From Sphingomonas_R arantia (GTDB lineage: Bacteria > Pseudomonadota > Alphaproteobacteria > Sphingomonadales > Sphingomonadaceae): 64,000 bases of DNA. Below the pieces are notes generated by a model. The model ran no database searches, had not been told where the DNA came from, and saw only the letters and a list, made by a program, of their open reading frames with translations. Positions within the stretch are counted from its first letter, which is position 1. Each line of letters starts with the position of its first letter. Position numbers and translations under genes: made by a program. Shown piece after piece: positions 1 through 8,801 of the stretch. The DNA lies in the NCBI RefSeq assembly GCF_042682045.1, contig NZ_JBHUGS010000003.1:1-64000 (forward strand), in the 5' to 3' direction.

Positions 1-243
1 ACGGAAGTGGCCTGAATGGCCTGTTTCCGGAGGTTTGCGAGGGTCGTCGAGGGCTAGGGGTTGGTCTTGGAGGTAGGCGAATCGCGTGTAGGTGTGAGTC
101 GCATACCGGCCCCGCAGCTCTGCTTCCCGGCATACGCCGCGGCCTCGACGCAACAGCTCCACCTAGGCCCCGGCCTGCGCCGGGGAACCGATAAGGTGGA
201 GGCAGGGCTGCAAACCGCACCCAGATCGCGTATCCTTCTCCTC
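1..243. other. Gene-free leader upstream of the deaminase
   Basis: No convincing gene is seen here. The deaminase reading frame stays open back to base 61, but that extension has no resemblance to the family. Bases 168-185 form a short palindrome of the 'CCCCGGC-N4-GCCGGGG' type that recurs near 48.26 kb and 50.0 kb, so this is dispersed-repeat DNA plus the probable promoter region. Confidence 0.5.
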
Positions 244-1260
244 ATGATTGATCTCGCCACCTTCGCGGCCGGCCTTCCTAAGGCCGAACTGCATCTCCAC
301 ATCGAGGGCTCGCTCGAACCCGAGCAGATGTTCGCGTTCGCCAGGCGCAACGCCGTCGCGATCCCCTATCCCGACGTGGAAGCGGTGCGCGCCGCCTATG
401 CGTTCAACAATCTCCAGGACTTCCTCGACATCTACTATGCCGGCGCGGACGTGCTGCGCACCGAGGCGGACTTCCGCGAGCTCGCCGCCGCCTATTTCGC
501 GCGCTGTGCCGCAGACCATGTCGTCCATACCGAAATCTTCTTCGACCCCCAGACGCACACGGCGCGCGGCATCCCGATCGGCACCGTGATCGAGGGCCTG
601 CTCGCCGGGATGGCCGATGCGCAGGCCGAGCACGGCATCTCCTCGAGCCTCATCCTCTGTTTCCTGCGTCATCTGGACGAGGCGGACGCGTTCGCCACGC
701 TGGAGGCCGCGCGTCCCTGGCTCGACCGGATTGCCGGCGTTGGACTCGATTCATCGGAACAAGGCCATCCCCCGTCGAAGTTCGAACGGGTCTTCGCCGC
801 CGCCGCCGAGTTCGGGCTCAAGCGCGTCGCGCACGCCGGCGAGGAGGGTCCTCCCGCCTATGTCACCGAGGCGCTCGACCTGTTGAAGGTGGACCGTCTC
901 GACCACGGCAATCGCTCGCTCGAGGATCCGCTGCTCGTGGCGCGGCTCGCGCGGTCGGGGATGACGCTGACCGTCTGTCCGCTGTCCAACCTGAAGCTCT
1001 GCGTCGTGCCCGATATCGATGCGCATCCGATCGACCGGATGCTGCGGCTCGGCCTGCGCGCCACGATCAACTCCGATGATCCCGCCTATTTCGGCGGTTA
1101 TGTGAACGACAATTACAGTGCGGTGGCAGCATCCGGCCGGCTGACGCGCGACGATTTCGTCACGCTGGCGCGCAACAGCTTCCTTGGCTCTTTCCTGCCC
1201 GATGCAGACGTCGCGCGCCATCTGGCCGCGATCGACGCCTATGCCGCCGCGCACCCCTGA
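244..1260 (+). CDS. Adenine deaminase (adenosine/adenine deaminase family)
   Basis: 338-residue metal-dependent amidohydrolase that deaminates adenine (or adenosine) to hypoxanthine (or inosine) in the cytosol. Visible metal and substrate motifs are AELHLHIEGS near the N-terminus, RVAHAGEEG around residue 200, LDHGNRS, and NSDDPAYF with the catalytic Asp pair. The stretch GLDSSEQGHPPSKF is the form I associate with the adenine-deaminase branch (Pseudomonas PA0148/yeast Aah1 type) rather than true adenosine deaminases; that subfamily call is from memory. The ATG at 244 is chosen because family similarity starts at once (MIDLATFAAGLPKAELHLH), although the frame is open to base 61. The next gene, a phosphoribosyltransferase, would take the hypoxanthine product to IMP. 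Confidence 0.88.
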   Translation: MIDLATFAAGLPKAELHLHIEGSLEPEQMFAFARRNAVAIPYPDVEAVRAAYAFNNLQDFLDIYYAGADVLRTEADFRELAAAYFARCAADHVVHTEIFFDPQTHTARGIPIGTVIEGLLAGMADAQAEHGISSSLILCFLRHLDEADAFATLEAARPWLDRIAGVGLDSSEQGHPPSKFERVFAAAAEFGLKRVAHAGEEGPPAYVTEALDLLKVDRLDHGNRSLEDPLLVARLARSGMTLTVCPLSNLKLCVVPDIDAHPIDRMLRLGLRATINSDDPAYFGGYVNDNYSAVAASGRLTRDDFVTLARNSFLGSFLPDADVARHLAAIDAYAAAHP

Positions 1261-1279
1261 CCGCAGCGGGGACCCGATC

Positions 1280-1795
1280 ATGCCGACATTCTCCGCCGTC
1301 TCGCAGGACGACTTCCTTGGCGCGATCGCTACGCTGACCGACATGATCGCGGCGGACGACTGGCGCCCCGACCATCTCGTCGGCATCGGCCGCGGCGGGC
1401 TCGTGCCGGCAACGTTCCTGTCGCACGCCACGGGCATCCCGTTGCTGAGCATCGACCTGTCCTCGGGCGTTAAGGCGTTTGGTGAGGCGCTGCTCGACGA
1501 GCTGGCGACAATGTCGGCGGCCGGCGCCCGCCTGTTGTTCGTCGACGACATCAACGACAGCGGCGCCACGATCGCGAGCCTGCGCGACCGGCTCGCGGCG
1601 GCCGGCGGCTTGACCGAGAATGTCCGCTTCGCCGTGCTGATCGACAATATCGGCTCGCGAGCCTCAGTCGACTACCGCCACCGCCGGATCGACCGGGCGA
1701 CGAACAAGGACTGGTTCGTCTTCCCGTGGGAAGCGGTCGCGCCGCAGACCAGCCTCGCCGCGGATGCCGACGCGGTGCCCGGACGGATCGCCTGA
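1280..1795 (+). CDS. Purine phosphoribosyltransferase (hypoxanthine/xanthine type)
   Basis: 171-residue type I phosphoribosyltransferase. The PRPP-binding motif is clear (LLFVDDINDSGAT, acidic pair followed by a Gly/Ser/Thr loop), and the N-terminal GIGRGGLVPA loop is typical of xanthine/hypoxanthine-guanine enzymes. It starts 19 bp after the adenine deaminase stop codon, so the two are probably co-transcribed. Together they would convert adenine to hypoxanthine and then to a nucleoside monophosphate. The exact base preference (Hpt, Gpt or Xpt) cannot be read from the sequence. Confidence 0.8.
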   Translation: MPTFSAVSQDDFLGAIATLTDMIAADDWRPDHLVGIGRGGLVPATFLSHATGIPLLSIDLSSGVKAFGEALLDELATMSAAGARLLFVDDINDSGATIASLRDRLAAAGGLTENVRFAVLIDNIGSRASVDYRHRRIDRATNKDWFVFPWEAVAPQTSLAADADAVPGRIA

Positions 1796-1839
1796 CCAGC
1801 TTCCGGTCCGGCCCGCAATATCCTATTGCCCGGCCGACC

Positions 1840-2964
1840 ATGTCGATCCTCGCCACACACGCCGCCGATCTTGCCGCCCTCACCGACCGCGGACGCGCCC
1901 GCCGGCTGATCGCGCGGGCCGGCATAGACCTGTCGTCCAACGACTATCTCGGCCTCGCCGCATCGCCCGTCCTGACCCGAGCCGTCGCCGAGGCCCTCGC
2001 CCGCGGCGTGCCGGTCGGCTCCGGCGGATCGCGGCTGCTGCGCGGCAACCACCCCGAACATGAGGCGCTCGAAGCCGAAGCGGCCGCCTTATTCGGATCG
2101 GAATGCGCGCTCTATCTGTCGAGCGGTTACACCGCCAACGTCGCGCTGTTCGCCACGCTGCCGCAACGTGGCGACCTCGTCGTCTACGATGCGCTGATCC
2201 ACGCCAGCGCCCACGAAGGCATGCGGCTCGGCCGGGCCGAAGTCCGAGCCGCCGCGCATAACGACGTCGCCGCAGTCGCCGACACCATCGCCGCCTGGCG
2301 CAGCGCGGGCGGCACCGGCCGCGTCTGGATCGCGGTCGAAAGCCTCTACAGCATGGACGGCGACCGCGCCCCGCTGACCGACCTTCTCGAACTCGCCGAC
2401 CGTCACGACGCCTTCCTGCTGATCGACGAGGCGCACGCCACCGGCGTGTTCGGGCGCGACGGCCGCGGACTGGCGGACGGGCTCGACGGGCGCGACAATG
2501 TCGTCGTGCTGCGGACCTGCGGGAAAGCGCTCGGCTGCGAAGGCGCGCTCATCTGCGCACCCGCGATCGTCTGCGACTTCCTCGTCAACCGCGCGCGCGG
2601 TTTCATCTTTTCCACCGCGCCCTCCCCGCTGATGGCCGCCGCCGCGCGCGCCGCGCTCCGCCTGTTGGCGGCCGAGCCCGAACGCCGCGTCCGGCTCGCC
2701 GCGCTGGTGGCGGAGGCGGGCCGGCTGCTCGAACCGTTCGGCGCGACGGTCACCGGGTCGCAGATCCTGCCGCTCGTCCTCGGCGACGATGTCCGCACGA
2801 TGCAGGTCGCGGGCCGGCTCCAGGCCGCCGGGTTCGACGTCCGCGGCATCCGCCCGCCGACCATCCCGGCCGGTACCGCACGGCTCCGCCTGTCGATCAC
2901 CGCCAATATCGATGCGGACGATCTGGTCGCACTGGCCGCCGCACTTCCGGAGGCACTGACATGA
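1840..2964 (+). CDS. bioF: 8-amino-7-oxononanoate synthase BioF
   Basis: 374-residue PLP enzyme of the alpha-oxoamine synthase family. It condenses pimeloyl-thioester with L-alanine, the first dedicated ring-forming step of biotin synthesis. Visible signatures are LSSNDYLGLA at the N-terminus, GSGGSRLLRGNHPEHEALE, the PLP Asp motif DEAHATGVFG, and the Schiff-base Lys in RTCGKALGCEGA. The length fits, being slightly short of E. coli BioF (384). The ATG at 1840 is chosen because similarity starts within about 25 residues; upstream in-frame sequence overlaps the phosphoribosyltransferase. The stop codon overlaps the bioD start (ATGA), indicating translational coupling. Confidence 0.95.
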   Translation: MSILATHAADLAALTDRGRARRLIARAGIDLSSNDYLGLAASPVLTRAVAEALARGVPVGSGGSRLLRGNHPEHEALEAEAAALFGSECALYLSSGYTANVALFATLPQRGDLVVYDALIHASAHEGMRLGRAEVRAAAHNDVAAVADTIAAWRSAGGTGRVWIAVESLYSMDGDRAPLTDLLELADRHDAFLLIDEAHATGVFGRDGRGLADGLDGRDNVVVLRTCGKALGCEGALICAPAIVCDFLVNRARGFIFSTAPSPLMAAAARAALRLLAAEPERRVRLAALVAEAGRLLEPFGATVTGSQILPLVLGDDVRTMQVAGRLQAAGFDVRGIRPPTIPAGTARLRLSITANIDADDLVALAAALPEALT

Positions 2965-3614
2965 ACGCGATCGTCGTCACCGGCACCGACACCGGCATCG
3001 GCAAGACCGTGTTTGCCGCCGCCCTCGCCGGCGCGCTCGGCGCCCATTACTGGAAACCGGTCCAGGCCGGTCTCGACGAAGCCGGCGACAGCGCCACCGT
3101 CGCCACGCTCTCCGGCCTGCCAGCTGACCGGATCCTGCCCGAAGCGTACCGGCTGAACACCCCCTGCTCGCCCCACCGTGCCGCGGAACTGGATGGTATC
3201 GAGATCGACCCGGATCGGCTGAGCTTGCCGACGGTTGCCGGCCCGCTGGTGGTCGAAGGTGCCGGCGGCGTGCTCGTCCCGCTGACCCGGACGCTTCTCT
3301 ATGCCGATATGTTCGCGCGCTGGGCGGCCCCCGTTATCCTCGTCGCGCGGACCGAACTGGGCACGATCAACCACAGCCTCCTGTCGATCGAGGCGTTGCG
3401 CGCCCGCGGCGTTCCGTTGCTCGGTATCGCGTTCGTCGGCGAGGGCAATACCGACAGCGAGGCCACGATCTGCGGAATTGGCCAGGTGCGCCGACTAGGC
3501 CGACTGCCGATCCTCCCGGCCCTCGATCGAGAAACGCTCGCGAAGGCGTTCGCTGAGAGCTTCGCCATCGCCGACTTTGAAACCGAAGGCCCCAACCTCT
3601 CCCCGCCATCCTGA
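2961..3614 (+). CDS. bioD: ATP-dependent dethiobiotin synthetase BioD
   Basis: 217-residue P-loop enzyme that closes the ureido ring of dethiobiotin from 7,8-diaminopelargonic acid, CO2 and ATP. The nucleotide-binding motif GTDTGIGKT lies at residues 7-15, followed by the conserved KPVQAG segment and VVEGAGGVLVPL. Its ATG overlaps the bioF stop by 4 bp. It acts after bioA in the pathway although bioA is encoded about 250 bp downstream, across a palindromic repeat. No biotin synthase (bioB) is in this window. Confidence 0.95.
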   Translation: MNAIVVTGTDTGIGKTVFAAALAGALGAHYWKPVQAGLDEAGDSATVATLSGLPADRILPEAYRLNTPCSPHRAAELDGIEIDPDRLSLPTVAGPLVVEGAGGVLVPLTRTLLYADMFARWAAPVILVARTELGTINHSLLSIEALRARGVPLLGIAFVGEGNTDSEATICGIGQVRRLGRLPILPALDRETLAKAFAESFAIADFETEGPNLSPPS

Positions 3615-3682
3615 CAGACGTCAGGGTTCACTCTCGCTCCGGCCGGATAAGCGCGACCGCATCAGGTCATCCGACCAACCCC

Positions 3683-3750
3683 TTCCCGTTTGGTTCGAGC
3701 CTGTCGAGAACCCCGCGCAGAGTTCTCGACAGGCTCGAACCAAACGGGAA
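3683..3750. repeat. Perfect 29-bp inverted repeat, GAGCCTGTCGAG family
   Basis: Arms 3683-3711 and 3722-3750 are exact reverse complements around a 10-base loop. The core is TGGTTCGAGCCTGTCGAGAA. The same element recurs at about 5.15, 11.76 and 26.51 kb as palindromes and at other sites as single arms. It sits between bioD and bioA and could act as an mRNA hairpin after bioFD. Confidence 0.95.
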
Positions 3751-3862
3751 TGTGAATGCTTCTGTTTGATATGGGCGCGCCTAAACCGGCACTGTAGCAA
3801 CGACGGATACCGGCCCTCGCCCCAACGATGCCGTACGAAACCGCCCCCAAGGACCACCCACA

Positions 3863-5128
3863 ATGACCTCCCCCGTCTGGCACCCGTTCACGCAGCACGG
3901 TCTCGGCGCACCGATCCCGAAGGTCGTCCGCACCGAGGGCGCCGCGCTCCACACCGCGGACGGGCGGCGCGTAGTCGATGCGATCTCGTCCTGGTGGGTC
4001 ACCACGCACGGCCACAGCCACCCGCGCATCATGGCCGCGATCGCCGAACAGGCCGCCACCATGGACCAGATCATCTTCGCTGGCTGGACCCACGAACCCG
4101 CGGAGCAGCTCGCCCGCGACCTCGTCGCGATCATGCCGCCCGAACTCACCCACGTCTTCTACAGCGACAGCGGATCGACCGCGGTCGAGGTCGCGCTGAA
4201 GATGGCGCTCGGCTACTGGGCCAACATCGGTGCCCCCCGCCACCGCATCCTGATGCTCGAACACAGCTATCATGGCGACACGATCGGCACGATGTCGGTC
4301 GGCGCGCGCGGCGTGTTCAACCGCCCCTATGCGCCGCTGCTGTTCGACGTCGGCACCGTGCCCTTCCCCAAACCCGGCCACGAACAGGCGACGCTCGACG
4401 CACTCGAGACGCTCTGCGGCGGCGCGGACCCGGCCGCCGCGTTCATCGTCGAACCGCTCGTGCTCGGCGCTGGCGGCATGAAGATGTATCCGCCCGCCCT
4501 CCTCGCCGAAATGCGCAGCATCTGCGCGCGCAACGGCACATTGTTCATCGCGGACGAGGTGATGACCGGCTGGGGCCGCACCGGCACGCTGCTCGCCTGC
4601 GAACAGGCCGGCATCGTCCCCGACATCCTCTGCCTGTCCAAGGGGCTGACCGGCGGCGCGGTCCCGCTCGCCGTCACGATGGCAACCCGCGCGATCTTCA
4701 ACGCGCACCTGTCGAACGACCGCGCCCGGATGTTCTTCCACTCGTCGAGCTACACCGCCAACCCGATCGCCTGCGCCGCCGCCGTGGCGAACCTCGCCAT
4801 CTGGCGCGACGAACCGGTCCGGGCCCGCATCGCCGACCTCGGCACCCGCCAGCAAGCAAAACTCGACCGCATCGCCGCCCACCCGCTGGTCCGCACCCCC
4901 CGCCGCCTCGGCACGATCGCCGCGTTCGAGATCGCCCTCGCGCGCGACACGGAAGGCTATCTGTCCGCGATCGGCCCCGCGCTCATGGCCTACGCCGGCA
5001 CCCGCGACGTCCTGCTCCGCCCGCTCGGCGACACGGTTTACGTCATGCCGCCCTACTGCATCGACGATGCCGACTTGGATGCGGTCTATGGCGCGGTGGC
5101 GAGCTTCCTCGAGCGCGACCTCTCATAA
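3863..5128 (+). CDS. bioA: Adenosylmethionine-8-amino-7-oxononanoate aminotransferase BioA
   Basis: 421-residue class III PLP aminotransferase that makes 7,8-diaminopelargonic acid, using S-adenosylmethionine as amino donor. Signatures are the N-terminal VWHPFTQHGLG typical of BioA, SSWWVTTHGHSHP, the PLP region DEVMTGWGRTG, and the Schiff-base Lys in LSKGLTGGAVPLAVT. Length is normal for the family (about 420-430). The ATG at 3863 follows an AAGGA-like ribosome site near 3849. It is separated from bioD by a palindromic repeat but runs in the same direction, so it may be transcribed with bioFD or from its own promoter. Confidence 0.95.
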   Translation: MTSPVWHPFTQHGLGAPIPKVVRTEGAALHTADGRRVVDAISSWWVTTHGHSHPRIMAAIAEQAATMDQIIFAGWTHEPAEQLARDLVAIMPPELTHVFYSDSGSTAVEVALKMALGYWANIGAPRHRILMLEHSYHGDTIGTMSVGARGVFNRPYAPLLFDVGTVPFPKPGHEQATLDALETLCGGADPAAAFIVEPLVLGAGGMKMYPPALLAEMRSICARNGTLFIADEVMTGWGRTGTLLACEQAGIVPDILCLSKGLTGGAVPLAVTMATRAIFNAHLSNDRARMFFHSSSYTANPIACAAAVANLAIWRDEPVRARIADLGTRQQAKLDRIAAHPLVRTPRRLGTIAAFEIALARDTEGYLSAIGPALMAYAGTRDVLLRPLGDTVYVMPPYCIDDADLDAVYGAVASFLERDLS

Positions 5129-5148
5129 TCACGCCCTCGCGCTCCCCA

Positions 5149-5218
5149 ACTCCCGTTTGGTTCGAGCCTGTCGAGAACTCCGCGCTGAGTTTTCGACAGG
5201 CTCGGACCAAACGGAGTG
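5149..5218. repeat. Imperfect inverted repeat, GAGCCTGTCGAG family
   Basis: A second copy of the palindrome seen at 3.7 kb, with a few mismatches between its arms (left arm about 5149-5179, right arm about 5188-5218). It lies just downstream of bioA, between bioA and the convergent PepSY gene, a typical terminator-like position. Confidence 0.85.
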
Positions 5219-5255
5219 GGGGATGGGGTTCAGGTTAAGGACTGCCCCCAAAACC

Positions 5256-5366
5256 CGTCCATCCCGAGCGCAGTCGAGGGACCCCTTCGAGCGTAGCCGA
5301 GAAGCGTTGAGGCAGGAGACCTCGGTTCCGCTCGGTCGGTCCCTCGACTTCGCTCGGGATGGACGG
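5256..5366. repeat. Nested inverted repeat, CCGAGCGNAGTCGAGG family
   Basis: Outer arms 5257-5283 and 5339-5365 are near-perfect reverse complements ('GTCCATCCCGAGCG...' against '...CGCTCGGGATGGAC'). Between them lies a second, weaker pair. The same family is present at about 13.96, 26.64-26.75 and 50.08 kb. It fills the space between bioA and the convergent PepSY gene. Confidence 0.85.
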
Positions 5367-5381
5367 ACGCGCGGAGAACCC

Positions 5382-6566
5382 TCACCGCCCCCGGTGCATC
5401 CCCGCCGCCACCTGCCGCGCACGCCGCTTGTACCACCACACCATCACGCCGGTGACCGACAGCATCGCCGTCGCCAGCCCCAGCACCACCGCCAGCACCC
5501 GCGTCGCCAGCCCGCCCACACGCCCAGCATGGATCGGCAGCTGCACCCGCTCCACCACATCCCCGGCCGTCCCGTTCAAAGACCCCTGCACCGACACCAC
5601 CGCCGCGGTCGCGCGGTCGACATAGACCCAGCCCTGCCCCGCCCCGGCATCGTCCTGCTGCCCGAACGATACGCCGTACAGCCCGATCTCCGGCCCCAGG
5701 AACAGCCCGGACGACGCAGCCCCGATCCCCGCCGCCCGCGCAGCACCCGTCGCCGCCGCCAACGCGCGGTCGAACGACACCGACGGCGCCTTCGCCGCGG
5801 CCGCCGTCCGCCCCTCCCACGGATGCGGCGAAATCGGCGAGACCGTCGTCACCACCGGCTCGAACACCTCCGCCGGCAGGGTCAAGGCGACGCCGCTCAC
5901 CGCCATCAGGATCATCAGCCCCCACGCCCACAGCCCGCCCGCGCGGTGCAGGTCGTAGGTCCGGCGCTCCGCCCGAACGTGCCGCTTCACGCGCCACGCC
6001 CGCCGCCAGTGCGCCCAGATCCCGTCGCGCGGCAACGTCAGCACGAAGCCGGTCACGCTGTGCACCAGCCACGCCAGCGCCACGCCGCCGAGCAGGATCA
6101 GCCCCACCCGCCCCGGCATGAACAGCGAACTGTGCAGCGTATGGACGAACGGCAGCACCGTTGCCCGATCGAGCATCAGCGCCCCGTAACGCCGCCGCCC
6201 GTTGATCGCCCCCGTCGCCGGATCGACGAACATCTGGTCATACTCGCGCACCGCCGCGGCCCCCGTCACCGGGTCGGGCTTCCAGTCGACCCAGACGTCC
6301 AGCGCGCCCACCGTCCCGATTGGGATCCAGCGCGCTTCCACCCGCGGGTCCGCCGCCGCCACCCGGTCCGCGATCGCCTGAGGCGGCAGCGCCGCCCCCG
6401 GCGTCGCATGCCACAGCGCGGGGTTCAGCCACGCGTCCAGTTCCCGCTCGAACACCAGCACGCTGCCGGTCAAGCCCAGCAGGAAGAGCCACAACGCCAG
6501 CGCCAGCCCGACATAGCGGTGCACCCGCACGAACGCGCCGCGCACACCGGGACCGCCACGACTCAT
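5382..6566 (-). CDS. PepSY-associated transmembrane protein
   Basis: 394-residue inner-membrane protein of the PepSY-TM (PiuB-like) family, which is often linked to iron-siderophore utilisation. A first transmembrane helix follows RVHRYVGLALALWLF (about residues 15-38). Further helices are seen near 165-190 (VGLILLGGVALAWLVHSVTG), 215-235 (WAWGLMILMAVSGVAL) and at the C-terminus (VLAVVLGLATAMLSVTGVMVWWYKRR). Two extracytoplasmic PepSY-like segments lie between. It starts 17 bp after the TonB-dependent receptor on the same strand, so the pair is almost certainly one operon. Reduction or release of ferric-siderophore is the usual suggestion for such neighbours; the substrate is unknown. Confidence 0.85.
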   Translation of the reverse strand: MSRGGPGVRGAFVRVHRYVGLALALWLFLLGLTGSVLVFERELDAWLNPALWHATPGAALPPQAIADRVAAADPRVEARWIPIGTVGALDVWVDWKPDPVTGAAAVREYDQMFVDPATGAINGRRRYGALMLDRATVLPFVHTLHSSLFMPGRVGLILLGGVALAWLVHSVTGFVLTLPRDGIWAHWRRAWRVKRHVRAERRTYDLHRAGGLWAWGLMILMAVSGVALTLPAEVFEPVVTTVSPISPHPWEGRTAAAAKAPSVSFDRALAAATGAARAAGIGAASSGLFLGPEIGLYGVSFGQQDDAGAGQGWVYVDRATAAVVSVQGSLNGTAGDVVERVQLPIHAGRVGGLATRVLAVVLGLATAMLSVTGVMVWWYKRRARQVAAGMHRGR

Positions 6567-6582
6567 GCGAGCGTCACTTGCC

Positions 6583-8694
6583 TCAGAACCGCCGCGTCAG
6601 CGTCGCAATCACCTGCCGCGATTGCCCGAAGAAGCAGCCCACATCGCCCGTACACCGGCCCGCGTAGCGTTTGTCGAGCAGGTTCGTCCCGTTCACCGCC
6701 ACCCGCCAGTCGCCCAGATCGTAACGCAGCACCGCATCGAACAAGGTCGACCGTCCCGTATTGTACACCGTCGACACGAACGGCCCCGGCAACGCGCCCG
6801 GACTGTTCGACAGATACCGCACGCCGCCGCCGAGCCCGAACCCACTCAGCGCCCCGTCGCGGAACGAATAGTCGACGAACGCCGAAGCCTTGTGCTTCGG
6901 CTGCCCGAACAGACCCGCACCGACCTGCCCCGCGACGTTGCTCCGCGTCACCTTCGCATAGGCATAGGTATAGGACGCGTTGATGCTCAGCCGGTCGCGG
7001 ATCCGCGTCACCGCCTCCAGCTCGACTCCCTTGATCGTCGCCTGCCCCGTCTGGACGTTGAACACCACGTTGGTCGGGTCCGGCGTCACGACATTGTCCT
7101 GCCGCAGGCGGTAGACCGCCGCCGTCGCGAACAGCTTCACGTCGGACGGCAGCCCGCGCGCGTCGTACTTCACGCCCGCTTCCCACTGCTTCCCGCTCGT
7201 CGGATCGAACGCCCGCCCGTCGAGCCCCTGACCCACGACCGGCTGGAACGACGTGGCGTAGCTGACATACGGCGCCACACCCGAGTCCGCGATGTAGGAC
7301 CCGCCCACACGGTAACTGAACTTGTCCTGCTTCGCGGTCGACGGCACCGCACCGGCGTAGTTCGTCGTCCGCGTCCAGTCCTGCCGCCCCGACAGCGTCA
7401 GCACGAACTGGTTATATTTCAGCTGGTCCTGCACATAGACCCCGGTCTGGCGCAGCCGCTGGTCGGTCGACGGCGTCAGCGCCGGCGTCACGATCGTCCC
7501 CTGGCCATACACCGGCGCGAACAGGTCGATCGACGAGGCCGGCCCGAACCCGAACGCCGACGCCTCGCGGTAATTGCGGTAGTCGACACCCACCAGCAGG
7601 CTGTGCTGCACCGGCCCGGTCCAGCGCGTCGCCTCCAGCCGGCTGTCCACTGCGAACTGCGCGACATCGTCCTGATACGGGAAGTTCGACCGCGTCACGG
7701 TGCGATTGTCGGCGCCCAGCCCGCTGGCATAGATCGTCCGCTGGTCCTCATGATATTCCGACCAGCGCGCATTCTGCGTGAACCGCGTGTCCGCCCCGAA
7801 ATCATGGACCAGCTCGTACCCGGCCGAAAACTGGTTGCGGCGGTAACTGTTATAGTCCGGCTCGCCCAGGTTCACGCTGCGCGGCACCTCCCCCACCGGG
7901 TTGTCGCGCAGCACGCCCAGCACCGGCAGGAACCCGTTGGTATCGCCGTCGATCCGGTCGTGCTGATAATGGCCCAGCCCGGTCAGCACCGTGTCCGGCC
8001 CGATATCCACCGCCAGCGCCGGCGCGATATACGCGCGCTTGGCGTGGACGAAATCGGTCTGGCTGTCGCGGTCGCGGTACAGCCCCGTCACCCGCGCCCG
8101 CACGCCATCGGTCAGCGCGCCTGTCACCGTGCCCGCCGCCTGCTTGAAATCGTCGTTCCCGTACTTGACCTGCAACTCGCCGCCGAACCTCGCGTCCGGC
8201 CGCCGGCTGGTCAGGTTGTACAGCCCACCCGGCGGGTTCGTGCCGTACAGCACCGACGCCGGACCTTTCAGCACCTCCAGCGACTGGAACCCGTACAGGT
8301 CGATCCCGACATTGCTGATCGACGCGCTCACCGGCGCCTGCAGCCCGTCGATATACTGCACGGGCACGAACCCGCGCACCGTCAGGAAATCGTAGCGCAG
8401 GTCCGGCCCGTAATTCTCGCCCGTGATGCCAGCGGTGTACCGCACCGCCTGCTGCACATCGATGAAGTTCAGCAGGTCGATCTGGTCGCGCGTCACGACC
8501 GACACCGATTGCGGTACCTCGATCAACGGCGCGCTTGTCTTGGTCCCGACACTCGTCGTCGCCGGCACGAAATCGGGCGCGATCACCACGACGCTGTCCG
8601 GCACGTTCTCCGGATCGCCCGCCTGCGCCCAGGACGGAGCAGCGATCGCGGTCGTGAGCAGGATCAGGGCGGTTCGGGCAAGGCGGGTGTTCAT
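6583..8694 (-). CDS. TonB-dependent siderophore receptor
   Basis: 703-residue outer-membrane beta-barrel receptor of the FhuA/FhuE/FoxA-like siderophore class. The start at 8694 gives a clean signal peptide (MNTRLARTALILLTTAIAAPSWA, cleavage near residue 23); the frame is open another 17 codons upstream without a signal-like start. The plug domain shows APLIEVPQSVSVVTRDQI, LTVRGF and LKGPASVLYGTNPPGG. The protein ends RRF, with the terminal Phe of outer-membrane barrels. The PepSY protein follows in the same operon. A Fur-like box 20-34 bp upstream of the start suggests iron repression. The ligand cannot be deduced. Confidence 0.9.
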   Translation of the reverse strand: MNTRLARTALILLTTAIAAPSWAQAGDPENVPDSVVVIAPDFVPATTSVGTKTSAPLIEVPQSVSVVTRDQIDLLNFIDVQQAVRYTAGITGENYGPDLRYDFLTVRGFVPVQYIDGLQAPVSASISNVGIDLYGFQSLEVLKGPASVLYGTNPPGGLYNLTSRRPDARFGGELQVKYGNDDFKQAAGTVTGALTDGVRARVTGLYRDRDSQTDFVHAKRAYIAPALAVDIGPDTVLTGLGHYQHDRIDGDTNGFLPVLGVLRDNPVGEVPRSVNLGEPDYNSYRRNQFSAGYELVHDFGADTRFTQNARWSEYHEDQRTIYASGLGADNRTVTRSNFPYQDDVAQFAVDSRLEATRWTGPVQHSLLVGVDYRNYREASAFGFGPASSIDLFAPVYGQGTIVTPALTPSTDQRLRQTGVYVQDQLKYNQFVLTLSGRQDWTRTTNYAGAVPSTAKQDKFSYRVGGSYIADSGVAPYVSYATSFQPVVGQGLDGRAFDPTSGKQWEAGVKYDARGLPSDVKLFATAAVYRLRQDNVVTPDPTNVVFNVQTGQATIKGVELEAVTRIRDRLSINASYTYAYAKVTRSNVAGQVGAGLFGQPKHKASAFVDYSFRDGALSGFGLGGGVRYLSNSPGALPGPFVSTVYNTGRSTLFDAVLRYDLGDWRVAVNGTNLLDKRYAGRCTGDVGCFFGQSRQVIATLTRRF

Positions 8695-8713
8695 TCCCGC
8701 CACCTGCCCTTGT

Positions 8714-8728
8714 TGCGAATGAAGATCA
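8714..8728 (-). promoter_or_regulatory. Candidate Fur box upstream of the siderophore receptor
   Basis: The 15-mer TGCGAATGAAGATCA fits the 7-1-7 Fur pattern (TGATAAT-N-ATTATCA) at 10 of 14 positions. It lies in the short intergenic region between the receptor start (8694) and trpG (8802). Position and neighbouring gene function support iron-dependent control; the match is from visual comparison only. Confidence 0.5.
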
Positions 8729-8801
8729 ATAGCGGGTAGATGCAAAAAACCGCTGCGCAGGCGGGGTGACGCATCGCTGCAACATTGGTAGGTCCGCGCG
8801 C

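Noticed and set aside
1..243. N-terminal extension of the deaminase from base 61
   Set aside because: The extension runs through a palindromic repeat, has no family similarity, and the ATG at 244 starts the conserved domain.
3662..4882. Long minus-strand open frame opposite bioA
   Set aside because: Antisense shadow produced by high GC content; no family resemblance, and bioA is unambiguous on the plus strand.
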